64,000 nucleotides of DNA from Anodontia alba (GCA_964016985.1 OZ024830.1:20980387-21044386), one strand, 5' to 3'; numbered from the stretch's first letter, positions 19,482-31,187 are shown. Numbers and translations: made by a program. The notes: generated from the letters alone by a model not told the origin.

Positions 19482-20933
19482 TTGATTACATGCGAAAACA
19501 ATAATGTATCTGTTGTCTTCTGCGACATCAGGAAAGCATTTGATCGTGTATGGCACGCAGGGCTTTTACACAAACTTAAGGCAGCAGGTGTTCAGGGAGA
19601 ACTTCTCAAATGGTTTACAAATTATTTAGCTGAAAGAAAACAACGCGTTATACTTCCTGGTGTCGCGTCAGACTGGACGTATATTCTTGCTGGAGTGCCG
19701 CAAGGCTCCATACTCGGGCCAATACTTTTCTTAATCTACATTAATGACATAGTCGCTGAAATTGGCTCCAACATTCGCCTGTTCGCTGACGATACTAGCC
19801 TTTACATTATTGTTGAAAATCCTATTACATCTGCTGTTTGCCTTAACTCAGACCTTTCAAAAATTTCTATCTGGGCAAACAACTGGTTAGTTGACTTCAA
19901 TCCGATCAAAACCGAATCAATGCTGATATCTCGAAAACTAAACAAGCCTGTTCACCCACCCCTGTTTATGCAAGAAGTACAAATAGCTGAAGTGTCATCT
20001 CATAAACACCTAGGCTTGATTCTGTCCAACGACTGCACTTGGCACCAACATATTGATTACATAACTAAAAAAGCATGGAACAGGATTAATATTATGCGAA
20101 AACTCAAGTTTAAGTTAGACAGGAGTTCTCTAGAAAAAATATTTACAACTTTTATAAGGCCCTTACTTGAATACGGGGATATAGTATGGGATAACTGCAC
20201 ACAATTTGAAAAACAAGAAATTGAGAAAATCCAAATCGAAGCCGCACGAATTGCCACTGGAACAACCAAACTTGTATCTCTTAATGCCCTGTACCAAGAA
20301 ACTGGCTGGGTTACACTAGAAAAGAGACGGGAAAATCATAAACTCGTCATGTTCTACAAAATGTATAATGACTTAACTCCGTCTTATCTTTCTTCTTTAG
20401 TACCACAGTCAATAAACAATCTATCCCAATACAGCCTCCGAAATGCAGATAACCTACAATCTATTCACGCTAGAACTAATCTATATTTTCAGTCTTTTCT
20501 ACCATCTGTGGTAAGAAAATGGAACGACTTGTCCGATGAAGCAAAACGTTCCAGTTCGGTTACTTCTTTCAAGAATTATTTAAACCGCAACAGAACGTCT
20601 ATTCCAAAATATTTCTATACAGGCAATAGGAAAACACAGATCTTGCATACACGTCTCCGAACAAAATGTAGCAGCTTAAACAGCGATCTCTACTCCAAAA
20701 ATATAACTGAATCTCCATTTTGCCACTGTGGACAGGTAGAAAATTCGCACCATTATCTACTTTGTTGTCCCTTGTACACCGCACAGAGAAACGAACTCTT
20801 TAACGCTGTATCAGAGTATCAAACAATATCGCTTAATCTTCTACTATATGGAGATGCCTCTTTACCATACACAACAAATGTTCTTATATTTGAAAAAGTC
20901 CAAAAGTATATAAGCGACACAAAACGCTTTTAA
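19482..20933 (+). CDS. LINE (non-LTR retrotransposon) reverse transcriptase, 5'-truncated but open
   Basis: The 484-codon frame encodes the C-terminal two thirds of a LINE polymerase, which copies its own RNA at a nicked chromosomal target. The reading begins in RT motif A (VVFCDIRKAFDRVWH, catalytic Asp), continues through GVPQGSILGPILFLIYIND and LFADDTSLY (motif C, catalytic Asp pair), the palm-thumb HLGLILSND and IRPLLEYGDIVWD, and ends with a Cys/His cluster (FCHCGQVENSHHYLLCCPLY) seen in CR1/L2/Jockey-type LINEs. The endonuclease and first RT motifs are missing. The listed start is a TTG inside the domain, so it is not a real start but the truncation edge. The absence of stops or frameshifts over 1.4 kb suggests a young insertion. 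Exact clade not determined. Confidence 0.92.
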   Translation: MITCENNNVSVVFCDIRKAFDRVWHAGLLHKLKAAGVQGELLKWFTNYLAERKQRVILPGVASDWTYILAGVPQGSILGPILFLIYINDIVAEIGSNIRLFADDTSLYIIVENPITSAVCLNSDLSKISIWANNWLVDFNPIKTESMLISRKLNKPVHPPLFMQEVQIAEVSSHKHLGLILSNDCTWHQHIDYITKKAWNRINIMRKLKFKLDRSSLEKIFTTFIRPLLEYGDIVWDNCTQFEKQEIEKIQIEAARIATGTTKLVSLNALYQETGWVTLEKRRENHKLVMFYKMYNDLTPSYLSSLVPQSINNLSQYSLRNADNLQSIHARTNLYFQSFLPSVVRKWNDLSDEAKRSSSVTSFKNYLNRNRTSIPKYFYTGNRKTQILHTRLRTKCSSLNSDLYSKNITESPFCHCGQVENSHHYLLCCPLYTAQRNELFNAVSEYQTISLNLLLYGDASLPYTTNVLIFEKVQKYISDTKRF

Positions 20934-21405
20934 CTGTTGAAGCCATTTAAATACAATGTTCTGTACATGCAACTCTCTATTGAAACGTTAGTAGATTCTG
21001 TGGGAAATTTACCAGGGAAGCGCTGCCCTTATCCCCCCCAATTGTTTTTATTAAAATCCCTTAAGGTCTTGTGATATATTAAAGCGACTTCTACGACTGA
21101 TTTTATCATTTATATATATATATATTTGTTTGTGTTTTTTTTTTGTTTTTTTTTTTTGTGTGTGTGTTTTTTTTTTTTTTTGTTTTTGTTTTTTTTCTTC
21201 TTTCAAATCTGCATCCTTAATTCACATCCACAAATTGAGATTTATATTGTTTAACATTTTTCCGTCACTATTTGTACAACTGTAATTGTTAAGGAGAAGA
21301 ACTAAATAAGTAGTCATACTTTCGTTCTGATCCTATTTCTTATGTGCTACAATGTATAGTGTTATGTAATATTTGGATAATAAAATATGTTTAAACCAAT
21401 AATGT
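20934..21405 (+). repeat. 3' UTR of the LINE, with T-rich tract
   Basis: The non-coding tail of the LINE includes a TATATA run, long T/G-interrupted tracts (21130-21200) and a polyadenylation-like GGATAATAAAATATG near 21376. The exact 3' end of the insertion is not certain because no target-site duplication is obvious. Confidence 0.5.
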
Positions 21406-21580
21406 ATCGATTTTTAGTCACCTAACCTAAAGACAAAAAAAGATTTCAGTATGCAAGTTTATAGGCTCAAACCATAGTGTAGGCAATATTATTATTATTT
21501 TTTTTATTTCCTTTGGGATCAATGAACCCATTCTGGTTACTTTGAATATCGAATACCGCTTAAGCCGGTGCTAGGGAGCG

Positions 21581-21835
21581 CATTACGAAAACACTCCTAT
21601 TCAAATATATTGAAAATTTACCATCAAAAAGGGAAAATTTTCAGATAAAAAATTCTGATATTTTTCATATTTCTAACAAGGTTCGTTCTAACAAGTACCC
21701 ACAATCTTTGTTTTGAGCAGAAATATGTTTTAAAGCAGAAATAAGAAAAATAATGTATACCAAGTAAACCCCAGTTTTACTATATAAAAGTGGGGTTTAA
21801 GGGGGTCAAAATTATATAGGTATGTTTTCGTGATG
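21581..21835. mobile_element. MITE, CATTACGAAAAC family, with damaged hairpin core
   Basis: CATTACGAAAACACTCCTAT and ATAGGTATGTTTTCGTGATG are the ends. The left half of the central palindrome is largely deleted (ATTTCTAACAAGGTTCGTTC joins directly to the right half), and a short GAGCAGAAATATGTTTTAAAGCAGAAAT duplication follows. Confidence 0.85.
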
Positions 21836-23148
21836 GTATGCAGCCTCGTAAACTACATAGCTGTATATGAAGAAATTTAATAAAACCGAGTCCGATTTTC
21901 GTTCTTTTATGTGTTCTTTGTTTCCAAAGGCAACCTTTTCGATTTTTATCATAATATGTTGTTCATTTGACGTTTTCCATCGTCCTAAAACATGATTCTA
22001 ATCAGTATTTCTTGAAACATTTTTGCGTGTCTAGCCGTTTGAAACCTACTAGTATGCTAACACATGCAGTTCCGAACGAAAATCCTTTTCTGCTAGAAGG
22101 CATAAACCAGCAGGCTACTGACACTTTTCTTGCTTTTCTCTCTTCCCCGAATACCGATTGAAAAAATGTCTTCTCTTATTTCATGGTATCATATGTCTCA
22201 ATTATGTTCTCCTCTTTGCAATTTTAATTGGCTTCATGTTACACTTGGGTGACGAGAAAACTGCAACCAGTCAAATATATACTTAACAAAAAATATATAA
22301 AATTGAGAGTATTCCTTTCAATGTTTTGGCGAAACCAACCGGCTTTAAAATTTAATTAAAATTTAATTGATATAGTTTGACATTAGGTTTTGCAAAGCCA
22401 CCAAAATATTTTCTCAAGGTTTCTTGTATCCCTCGTTATCCATTCATTTGTGATTTAAGGAAATACGGCAATGAGACGTTTTTTGTTCAAGCGCAGATAT
22501 ATTTTTATCTCCATTTGAATTAAACGTATAGTGATCTTTCAAAGACCAAAGTGTCGACTGTACATCAAATTTTGTCTTAGCGGTTTCTTCATTGTTCTAA
22601 TATTTGTTTCCTCGAGTCATGCAGGGTAACAGAAAATGCATGGGAATGTAGTGGATGCATGCCGGGTATAAAGATAACTCGTTTTCATTGCGAAAATGAC
22701 AAAACAGCCTAGTCTTGTTTTCATGTCCCCTATTTTTGCTATGTTTAACGGAACCCAAATGTTTTTGGCTCATCACATGAGCAAATGGTTGGACTTAGCT
22801 GATAAATTTATAAATCTCGTATACAGCAAGCAGAATACTTACCAGGCATGAGACTGGAGGACTGACGAAAGAATCTGAATTCAAGGTAAAAAATCTGAAA
22901 ACCCGGTCACCCTTTCCAAAAAACATGTCATTTTCAGACAAAACCAAGTAATTCTGCAGACATATTTTGAAACTAAAAAATCTGAAAACTGCCAAAAATG
23001 CCTGAGTCTTACTTTCAAGTTTTAAGTTTCTTTAAGTATATTGTGCATAGTAAAGCATAGCCAGACATCCAATATCCGTTCATTATTGTCCATCTTTTTC
23101 GACAGACAGGGCGTATAAATAACCCCATTCTTTTTAAGTGGTATACGT
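21836..23148. other. No gene seen
   Basis: It is AT-rich with short chance frames only. No element family is recognised. Confidence 0.4.
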
Positions 23149-23255
23149 CCAGCTAACATTCTTTATAAATCTATAGCGGGCCGTTATCGGCCCGTCAGCG
23201 TAGCTGACGGGCCGATAACGGCCCGCTATAGGTTTATAAACAATGCTTACTGGGC
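23149..23255. repeat. Palindrome MITE, copy 3 (GCGGGCCGTTATCGGCCCG family)
   Basis: CCAGCTAACATTCTTTATAA and its mirror TTATAAACAATGCTTACTGG enclose the GC-rich arms and the loop CAGCGTAG. It is the best preserved inner hairpin of the three copies. Confidence 0.85.
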
Positions 23256-23644
23256 GCAGGATAAAGCTGAATGTTTATAGCACTGGCCTCTACAAAGCCA
23301 TTGTTTTAATGCCGTTGCATAAAAAATTTGGGTGCGATTACACTTAGAGTTTGTAATGGCTTACAATGGCTAAATGAAAATGGGCTTTAATGGTTGTCTT
23401 ATTGAAGGTATATTAACAGAACCATTAAAATTATTTGTGAGCAGTCCTGGACCAAATATATATTTAAGGAAGCAAGAAACGCAACACAATCAAAAGCATA
23501 TTTTTGCGTATTTTCTAGACGTTTCCATTTTGAATATCGCACTGACATTCAGGACCTTAACCTAAAACGTGATAAAAAGATTACTTTTAATGATAGATTT
23601 CATGAAGAATATGAAAAACGCATAAAAACATAACATGCAATGTT

Positions 23645-23735
23645 GAAAAAAACAAAACAACAACAACAGCAACAACAACAACAACAAAACACACACACAC
23701 ACAAAACAAAAACAAAACAAAACCATTTTATGCAT
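23645..23735. repeat. CAA/CA-rich low complexity
   Basis: It contains AACAACAACAGCAACAACAA and ACACACACACACAAAACAAA. It gives rise to a poly-leucine frame on the minus strand. Confidence 0.9.
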
Positions 23736-23935
23736 TAAAAACATTAAAAATCTCTCTCTATTGAAAAATAGAGTGAATTTTAATTCATAGGCTATTATGT
23801 TTTTTCCCTATGGAGAAATAATTTAGAATTTAAACAGTTTTAGACCTCAAGTGTTTTCATATCAGTGTATTTGATCTCTGCTTTAAAAAATTACATAAAG
23901 TAGTTTGTAAATTGAGACACAGCAAAATCTCACGT

Positions 23936-24213
23936 CATTACAAAAACACGCCTATTCAAATATATGGAAAATTTCACCTCCGAAAAACTGAAAATTTCCA
24001 GATAAAAAACTCTGATATTTTTCATATTTCTGCTCAAAACATAGATTGTGGGTACTCGTTAGAACCGCCTCGGCGAGGCGGTTCTAACGAGTACTCACAA
24101 TCCATGTTTTGAGCAGAAATAAGAAAAATAATATATACCCCTGTTAACCCCAGATTTACTATATAAAAGTGGGGTTTAAGGGGTCAAAAGTATATAGGCA
24201 TGTTCTCGTGATG
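23936..24213. mobile_element. MITE, CATTACGAAAAC family
   Basis: CATTACAAAAACACGCCTAT and ATAGGCATGTTCTCGTGATG form the ends. The central palindrome is nearly perfect, with AGAACCGCCTCGGCGAGGCG at its centre. Confidence 0.9.
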
Positions 24214-24214
24214 T

Positions 24215-24216
<2 letters not shown>

Positions 24217-24249
<33 letters not shown>

Positions 24250-24313
24250 AATAAAATAAAAACAGAATAAAAAAAAAAATAAAAAAAAAAAAAATAAAAT
24301 AAAAAAAAAAAAA
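24217..24313. repeat. A-rich tract
   Basis: About 97 bases of A with scattered T and G directly follow the MITE. Confidence 0.95.
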
Positions 24314-24729
24314 CAGACCTAACGCTTTAAAGCTGCATATGTGACTCTTAGGTGTGGGCAGTGTTATGAACAACGTCAGTCAGATGCTGCATCTAAAAAC
24401 TGCTTAAATTTCAGTTTCAAACAGGAAAACAAAAGATTCATACTTATACTGACGTCAACTGTTCATTGCGCAAAGTACTGCAGTAAAGATATATTTGGTA
24501 CTAAAACATTGTCTTGGCACTAAGAATTCTGACTTTAACACAAATCTTAGCGTGCCGATAAGCATTGCATAGTTGTGAAAATGTCAGTATATATCTTGAA
24601 CATGAAGTTGACGCCATATTGAATATTTGATCGATTTTGCGTTCCACTTTTGTTTTAGGTATTTATCGGAACCTGACCTTGACTCAACAAGGTTGTACCG
24701 CTTTAAAAGTGGGTTTCAGCAATGACGTT

Positions 24730-24754
24730 CCCCCCCCCCCCCCCACCCCCCCCC
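24730..24754. repeat. Poly(C) run
   Basis: Fifteen C, one A, nine C. On the minus strand this is a G-tract able to form a quadruplex. The following 24760-25700 has no recognised feature. Confidence 0.95.
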
Positions 24755-25708
24755 ATTAAACGTCATTATTGAAAGTGATTTTAAATTCATTTTAAAGAAG
24801 CAATTTTAATAGTATAAAAAATAAAACTTGGCAACCGCTAGAGTTATCAATTTTGATGCATGCTTCAATCTGTTTAATAGAGGGTTGGACACTCATGCGA
24901 ACGCTTTCAGGTGTACGTTAGCGCATTTCTAATCATGTTTTTCAAAGTTCGATGGAGGTTTAGTGCTTTCGTAAAACACTTTTGTTTGGTAGAGTAAACG
25001 GATGTTAATTTGTATCCTTAACATCAAATTAATGTTGAGTTTCCTTTTTCCTTACGAATATGATCACCATGTGCGTAAATTCCTTATTTTTAATGTAGCC
25101 ATTGCATTGCCAACCAAAAAGGTTGAATACTGAGCATAGCTTTTATAGCTGTTTACTCAGATGAGCGATTATGGTCCAGGATTTCTGAAAGAGACAATAT
25201 TTGCTTTGCGCAGAAAAAAAAAAAATATATATCTACTTTAAGGTTCGTAATTGTTCCCTTGCGATAACATTCAGAATCGAGTGTCCGTGGAAAATCCTAG
25301 TGGTTGAAGTGAAGCTAAAACTCAAATGAACTTGAACTTGCACCGAAAACTATAACCATTCCTAACAACGCACGAGTGGTGTGTCAGATATGTAGGCGAA
25401 AGTTTCGACTTTTTCTTCTCTTTTTTTTTTTAGTTTCAGCGTCTTCTTCTTACGAAGGTATGTTTAAAACTTACTGTGAAATGAGTTTTGGTTTAATTAG
25501 GTATTCAAGCCTGTGTTGCCATTTTTACTCCACGTATTTCCTGACTTCGTTTTCGGCATTTTGTCCTTAGATCACCTTTGTTCAAGGTTTTCTGTGATTC
25601 AGTCAGATAAGCCATACGTGAAAGCATATTGTCATGTAACAGTTGATAAGACGGAAAACTATCCTCGATGTGTTTGTTTAGTATTGCACAGTTATGTACG
25701 TATTAGTC

Positions 25709-25978
25709 CGACTGGAGACCAGGAGGTCGCGGGTTCAACCCCCGCCGAGGTCGGCAACATTCTTTCGTGGAAATTGATCATGAAATATTTTCTACGGTCA
25801 TTCTCTCCATTCTGCTGATTCAAGAAGGGCAGTTGTCAGTTTCTGGCGAAAGAATGTGTACAATACTGGTTAACCGCTTAGAGGACTAAGCCTGCCCAGT
25901 AAACGTGTGGTTAGGTAAACTGACCGCGCTCGACATGACCTCATTGGGTTGACTGGGCCGTAAAACCTCAACACAAAC
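25709..25978 (+). mobile_element. tRNA-derived SINE, family S
   Basis: The copy retains the 3' half of its tRNA head: ACTGGAGACCAGGAGGTC, then the pol III B box GCGGGTTCAACCCCCGC, then GAGGTCGGCAACATTCTTTC. The body and the tail (GTAAAACCTCAACACAAACC) are well preserved. The A box half is missing. Confidence 0.9.
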
Positions 25979-26627
25979 CATGTACGTACTATTGGTATAA
26001 AATAAGCATAGGTAACTGTCCGCGTTCCAATTTAAAAAGCCAGAGCAATTTGTTTCCAGTCTAGAAAAAGCTACTTATTTGCAGTCTGAAGGGGTGGGGT
26101 GGGGGCGGTATTTTTTTTTATTATTCCTCACGGGCAGAATAAATCAAACCGAGTGTATTTTCTGCTTTTGGTTTATTTTCAAAGGATTCTTATTTCAGAA
26201 TATTTTGTGACCGCAGAAGCTGTCGTTAAGAAACATGATGGAAATCGGTAACAAGGTAAACTTATTTATCGGAATAAAACACTTTTTTAAAAATAAGAAA
26301 ATACTTCAAAACATCCAAAGGCCAATTAAAAAGACTTTAAATCATCGTATCCTATTTTATCAGTGTACCGTTTGGCTATTTGCCCCATCGTTTGATTACA
26401 TTATACTCTATCGATTTTTCAATTGAAGAGTACCCGGTAAGGGAGATAAAATGTGAAAAGGGTCTATTGTTTGTATCAGGCCGTAAAACGTCTTAAACGA
26501 TCATAAAATGTATCGTCTGACAATCTGTATAATTTCAGTTAGTCTGTCGTTTTTGAACTGGATCAAAAATGAAATGATTTTTAATCATATTTCTGAATTA
26601 ATGTTGGGAACATAAATTCATAGATAC
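25979..26627. other. No gene seen
   Basis: It has AT-rich sequence with a G-rich patch (AGGGGTGGGGTGGGGGCGG) at 26088-26107 and a short T run, and no recognised repeat or exon. Confidence 0.4.
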
Positions 26628-26629
26628 TA

Positions 26630-27253
26630 CAAGGGTTCTGCAAAAAGTTATGTCACTGGGTTCGGATTACTTCAGTGCTACGTTTTTCAAACATATTTTT
26701 ATTACAAACCTTCAAAGTATCCCCCCTTTGCTGAAACACATTTTTGTAACCTTTCTACCCAGTCTCGAAAAGCAGATAAATAGTCTTCTTTTGGTATCTG
26801 TTGGGAGACACTGATAAATAGCGCTGCCAAGAGAACTTCTAGACGTACACTTATTTCCAGAAAACATTTTCTTAAGCCTTGGAAATAAAAAGAAGTCACA
26901 GGGACTCAGGTCAGGTGAATAAGATGGATGGTTTAAAACTTTCACCTTTTCAGAAGCCTTAAAAAGACTTAACAACCTCACACTTATGAAAGGAGGCGTT
27001 GTCATGTAAAAGGTGGACTCCTGACCATCCTTTGCTTGGTCGTTTCTTATTGTAACAAGTAAATTAGTCAGTGTATATGACTGCACCTATTTCAATTTGA
27101 AATAACTCGGTCAGTTGGAAAGCAATTTGCACGCAATAAACGGGTATCGTTAGCTATTCAACACACCATTCAAGTGCAGTGAAGCATTTTAAAATATACC
27201 TGGCATAAAACTTAGGAAGCCTATTAGTGACAGAACTTTTTGCACGACCCTCG
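26630..27253 (-). mobile_element. mariner deletion derivative (624 bases), TA duplication
   Basis: The ends CAAGGGTTCTGCAAAAAGTT and AACTTTTTGCACGACCCTCG match the mariner at 15879 in inverted orientation, with TA at 26628-26629 and 27254-27255. Read on the minus strand, the 5' leader up to ACTTGTTACA joins directly to the last part of the transposase (RNDQAKDG). This removes what corresponds to 717 bases of the longer copy. The remaining gene end keeps HPSYSPDLSPCDFFLFPRL with the third catalytic Asp but also has frameshifts. It cannot encode transposase. Confidence 0.93.
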
Positions 27254-27435
27254 TATAAAAAATCATTTTATTTCAAGAAAGGGAGACTAACGGAGATTTT
27301 ACAGGCTGTCAGGTGCCACATTTTATGATTGTATTAATACCATATATCAGTTTATTAAATCTTTCCTGTATAATAAAATGTCAACTTTTGAGGAATATAG
27401 AGCCTTTAACTTTCTACGTGAAAATAAAGTTGATA

Positions 27436-27990
27436 TGGCAAGCCGTTTTACTATTTATTAAGCAAAATAGATATCTTATATATTATATTAGATATCTTAT
27501 ATAGGATATAAGATATCTAATATAGGATATAAGATATCTGATATACTAATTCAGATACCTTATATCCTATATTAGATATCTTATATCCTATATAAGATAT
27601 CTGATATAATATATGAGATATCTTATTTGATTCCGCATATAAGATATCTAATTTACCATATCAATACGATATTTATTTATATAGATATCTAATAAACTAA
27701 ATAAGATATCTGATATACTAAATGAGATATCTTATTTGACTAAATAAATGATATCTTCTTTAGTAAATAAGATACCTTATCCTATATGAGATATCTTATA
27801 TAGCATATTAGATATCTTATATGTCAATTCAGATATCTTATATAGCATATTAGATTTCTTAATTGACATAAAAGATATCTATTTTATATGATATCTGACA
27901 TAATATATCAGATATCTTATATATTATATAAGATATCTGATATATTAAATCAGATATCTGATTTATAGAATAAATAGTAAAATGGCTTGC
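27436..27990. mobile_element. TIR element filled with AGATATCT palindromes, copy 1
   Basis: It starts TGGCAAGCCGTTTTACTATT and ends AATAGTAAAATGGCTTGC, an inverted pair of about 22 bases. TA precedes it (27434-27435). Between the ends it is nearly all spaced GATATC palindromes (about 20 by eye) separated by TTATATA/CTAAATAAG-type spacers. It has no coding capacity. Confidence 0.85.
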
Positions 27991-28531
27991 TGGCAAGCCG
28001 TTTTACTATTTATTATACATTATATCAGATATCTTATATAGGATATAAGATATCTAATATATGATATAAGATATCTGAATTAGTATATCAGATATCTTAT
28101 ATACTATATAAGATATCTTATATCCTCTATAAGATATCTGATATATCATATTAGATATCTTATTTAATTCCACATATAAGATATCTTATTTACCATATAA
28201 GATATCTTATTTGTTAAATAAGATATCTAATATATTAATATCGATATCTGATATACTAAATAAGATATCTGATATACTAAATGAGATATCTTATTTAATT
28301 GAATAAATGAGATATCTTCTTTAGTAAATAAGATATCTTATATCCTATATAAGATATCTTATATAGCATATCAGATATCTTATATAGCATATAAGATATC
28401 TTAATTGACAATTAAGATATCTTATTTATATATCTGATATAATAAATCAGATATCTTATATATTGTATAAGATATCTGATATATTAAATCAGATATCTGA
28501 TTTATAGAATAAATAGTAAAATGGCTTGCCA
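27991..28531. mobile_element. TIR element filled with AGATATCT palindromes, copy 2, fused head-to-tail
   Basis: It has the same ends as copy 1 (TGGCAAGCCGTTTTACTATT ... AATAGTAAAATGGCTTGCCA), followed by TA (28532-28533). About 22 GATATC sites are present. The junction with copy 1 reads ATGGCTTGC/TGGCAAGCC: compared with two complete ends around a TA, four bases (CATA) are missing. Confidence 0.85.
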
Positions 28532-28984
28532 TAAGTTGAGCTCAAAGCTGCTTAAGGTTAGGGCAAACACAGTGGGGTAAAAGGTAATAGTGGTGAGGTG
28601 GGAGTGGGGGCCGCTGATATTGTCTATTTTTTTATTTGTTCTGTATTTCCAAAGGAACCTTACTTCAGAATATTTAATGGGGTGCATACATTTCTAGGGG
28701 AGGTAACTCTATCAAAATAATTTTACCTCCCTACTGAAAAGTGGTCCTCTCTAAAAGGGCCAGAATTTGCTCGCTTTGGGAGCAAATTCTTTCCTTTCAG
28801 AGTAGATCCTTTTTAGAAGGGCCATTGTGTGCATGAAAGCAAACAGGAAGTCCCAAAAGTTGTCTCCCATATAAATAAACTACAGTCCAGTCACAGAGTA
28901 TTCAAGGATTTGATTTCCTGATACATTTTAGGTCAGGTGACGCTTTCAAAATAGTTGTCTCCCTTCTAAAAAGGCGTCCACTCT

Positions 28985-30838
28985 AAAACAAGAGCTCCGC
29001 CAAGCGGGGCATTATATGCTCGTGGCAAGTAATAAGATGTAGCACATAAACTGGCTCCTGCATAATTCTGTGCTCTGGATATAAACTGTAAGTGGAATTA
29101 CAAAAAAAAAAATTAAAAAAAAATTTCATAGGGGCATATCTCTTCTGATATTTAGTGAACTGTAACCTAAGGGTCCAAGCTGGCCAAGAAATTAAGGGAG
29201 AAGTGACTTCTCCCTCCTGGGAAAATAGGGAGAAGTTTGCTGCTTCTAGGGAGAAGTGCTTTCTGATGGAGGACACATCACAGAAGCATGGCTATATTAT
29301 AAGCTCATATGAGCTGATTTGTTTTTCCTATACTTCAATATCAGACCAAACAATAACAAAACAAAAATAAACAACCAAAAAAAAAAAAAAAAAAAAAAAA
29401 ATGCTGCAAGAAATTTTTTTGTAAACCTTTAACTTGTTTAATACTGATTTTATTTTTGTTCTTCAAGGTAGCCAAATCAGAAGAGTATTAAAAAAAAAAA
29501 AAAATTCAAAAAGTATTTATGTATTTATAAAGATTTAAAAATGACAACCTTTCCTTGCAAGTCTAATAAAAGATGTTAAAGAAATAAAAAATCAGTATCT
29601 TGCCCATATGACCAAAACTTTGGTTATTTGCAAAAAATATACCTATTATATAATAAAGTTTGCACACTATTACCTCTAAACAACATGCTGCGAAAAGTTT
29701 ACAAAAACTTTCAAAGGGGCATAAATCTGCAAATATTTGGTGCACTGTAATCTCGAAATAATATGTGCTGCTCCACATCATCGTGTAACTATTTATGAAG
29801 TTTCAGCTTGAGCAGATGTAAACTGTAGGAGGATTTAGCCGAAAACAAAACAATAGAAATTTTCAAAGGGGTTTAACTCTGCTAATATTTGGTGGACTGT
29901 AACCTTGAAACAATATGCATGCACTGCTCCACATCATGGTCTAACTACAAATTAAGTTTCAGCTTGATAGGATGAAAACTGTAGGAGGATTTAGCCGGAA
30001 ACGAAAAGTTTACTGAAATTTTCAAAGGGGCATAACTCTAATATTTGGTGGACTGTAACCTTGAAATAATATGAGCTGCTCCACATCATGGTCTACCTGC
30101 ACATGAAGTTTCAGCTTGATTGGATGTAAACTGTAGGAGGATTTAGCCAGAAACGAAAAATAGAAATTTTCAAAGGGGTATAACTCTGCTAATATTTGGT
30201 GGACTGTAACCTTGAAACAATATGCGCTGCTCCACATCATGGTCTAACTACAAATCATGTTTCAGCTTGATCAGATGTAAACTGTAGGAGGAGTTAGCGG
30301 AAACAAAAAGTCTACTGAAATTTTCAAAGGGGCATAACTCTGCTAATATTTGGTGGACTGTAACCTCGAAACAATATACGCTGCTCCACATCATGCTCTA
30401 ACTATATATGAAGTTTCAGCTTGATCGGATGTAAAATGTAGGAGGAGTTAACCGGAAATGAAAAGTCTACTGAAATTTTCAAAGGGGCGTAACTCTGCTA
30501 ATATTTGGTGGACTGTAACCTCGAAACAATATGCGCTGTTCCACATCATGGTCTAACTATATATGAAGTTTCAGCTTGATCGGATGTAAAATGTAGGAGT
30601 TAACCGGAAATGAAAAGTTTACAGAAATTTTCAAAGGGGCATAACTCTGCAAACATTTGGTGGGCTGTAACCTCGAAACAATATGCGCTGCGCCACATCA
30701 TGGTCTAACTATATACCAAGTTTCAGCTTGATCGGATGTAAACTGTAGGAGTTAGCCGGAAACGAAAAAGTTTATGGACGGACGGACGTCATACCCTGTA
30801 ACATGATACGTCCCGTTTTTCAAACGGGCGTATAAAGA
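28985..30838 (+). mobile_element. Tandem-core repeat element, ~150-base units, GGACGGACGG tail
   Basis: The head is ACAAGAGCTCCGCCAAGCGGGGC, a hairpin. At least seven units of about 150-160 bases follow. Each has TTTTCAAAGGGGCATAACTC, ATATTTGGTGGACTGTAACC, TGCTCCACATCATGGTCTAA and GTTTCAGCTTGATCGGATGT, with starts near 29706, 29859, 30018, 30168, 30317, 30478 and 30629. The tail has GGACGGACGGACGTCATACC and a terminal hairpin CCCGTTTTTCAAACGGGCG, then TATAAAGAA. A/T runs at 29375-29400 and 29488 interrupt the first part. There is no protein. Confidence 0.8.
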
Positions 30839-30984
30839 AAGAACTTGCTCCCAAAAAGGAGAGGCAATACAGTTAAAATGAGTTTTCAAAGATTTATCTC
30901 CCCTGAAAAAGTATGAGTTATCCTTAACACTTAGAACTCTGGGTAAAAATTTCAGCACATGACATTTTGAAATATTTTCTTTAT

Positions 30985-31075
30985 TTTTCCCTAAAACAGG
31001 ATTTGAAATTTCATGCATATTGTCTCCATTGGAGACAATTTGCATGAAATGTCAAATCCTGTTTTCTGGGAAAAT
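30985..31075. repeat. Palindrome with TGTCTCCATTGGAGACA centre
   Basis: AACAGGATTTGAAATTTCAT and CAATTGTCTCC-type arms mirror each other over about 40 bases per arm. A relative with TGTCTCCTAGGAGACA lies at about 61620-61690. Confidence 0.7.
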
Positions 31076-31187
31076 ATGCAAAAAATGTTATTTCCTTGTC
31101 TGCTGAATTAGCTAGCCCAGAGAGTGATAAAGATTAAACCGCAATGCATGAGTGGATACATTTCCAGGGAGACAAAACATATTAAGC

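Noticed and set aside
20057..20784. Minus-strand frames inside the LINE
   Set aside because: Antisense shadows of the reverse transcriptase.
27436..28531. CRISPR-like array
   Set aside because: The spaced units are palindromes of irregular spacing bounded by TIRs in a eukaryotic genome. There are no constant repeats with unique spacers.
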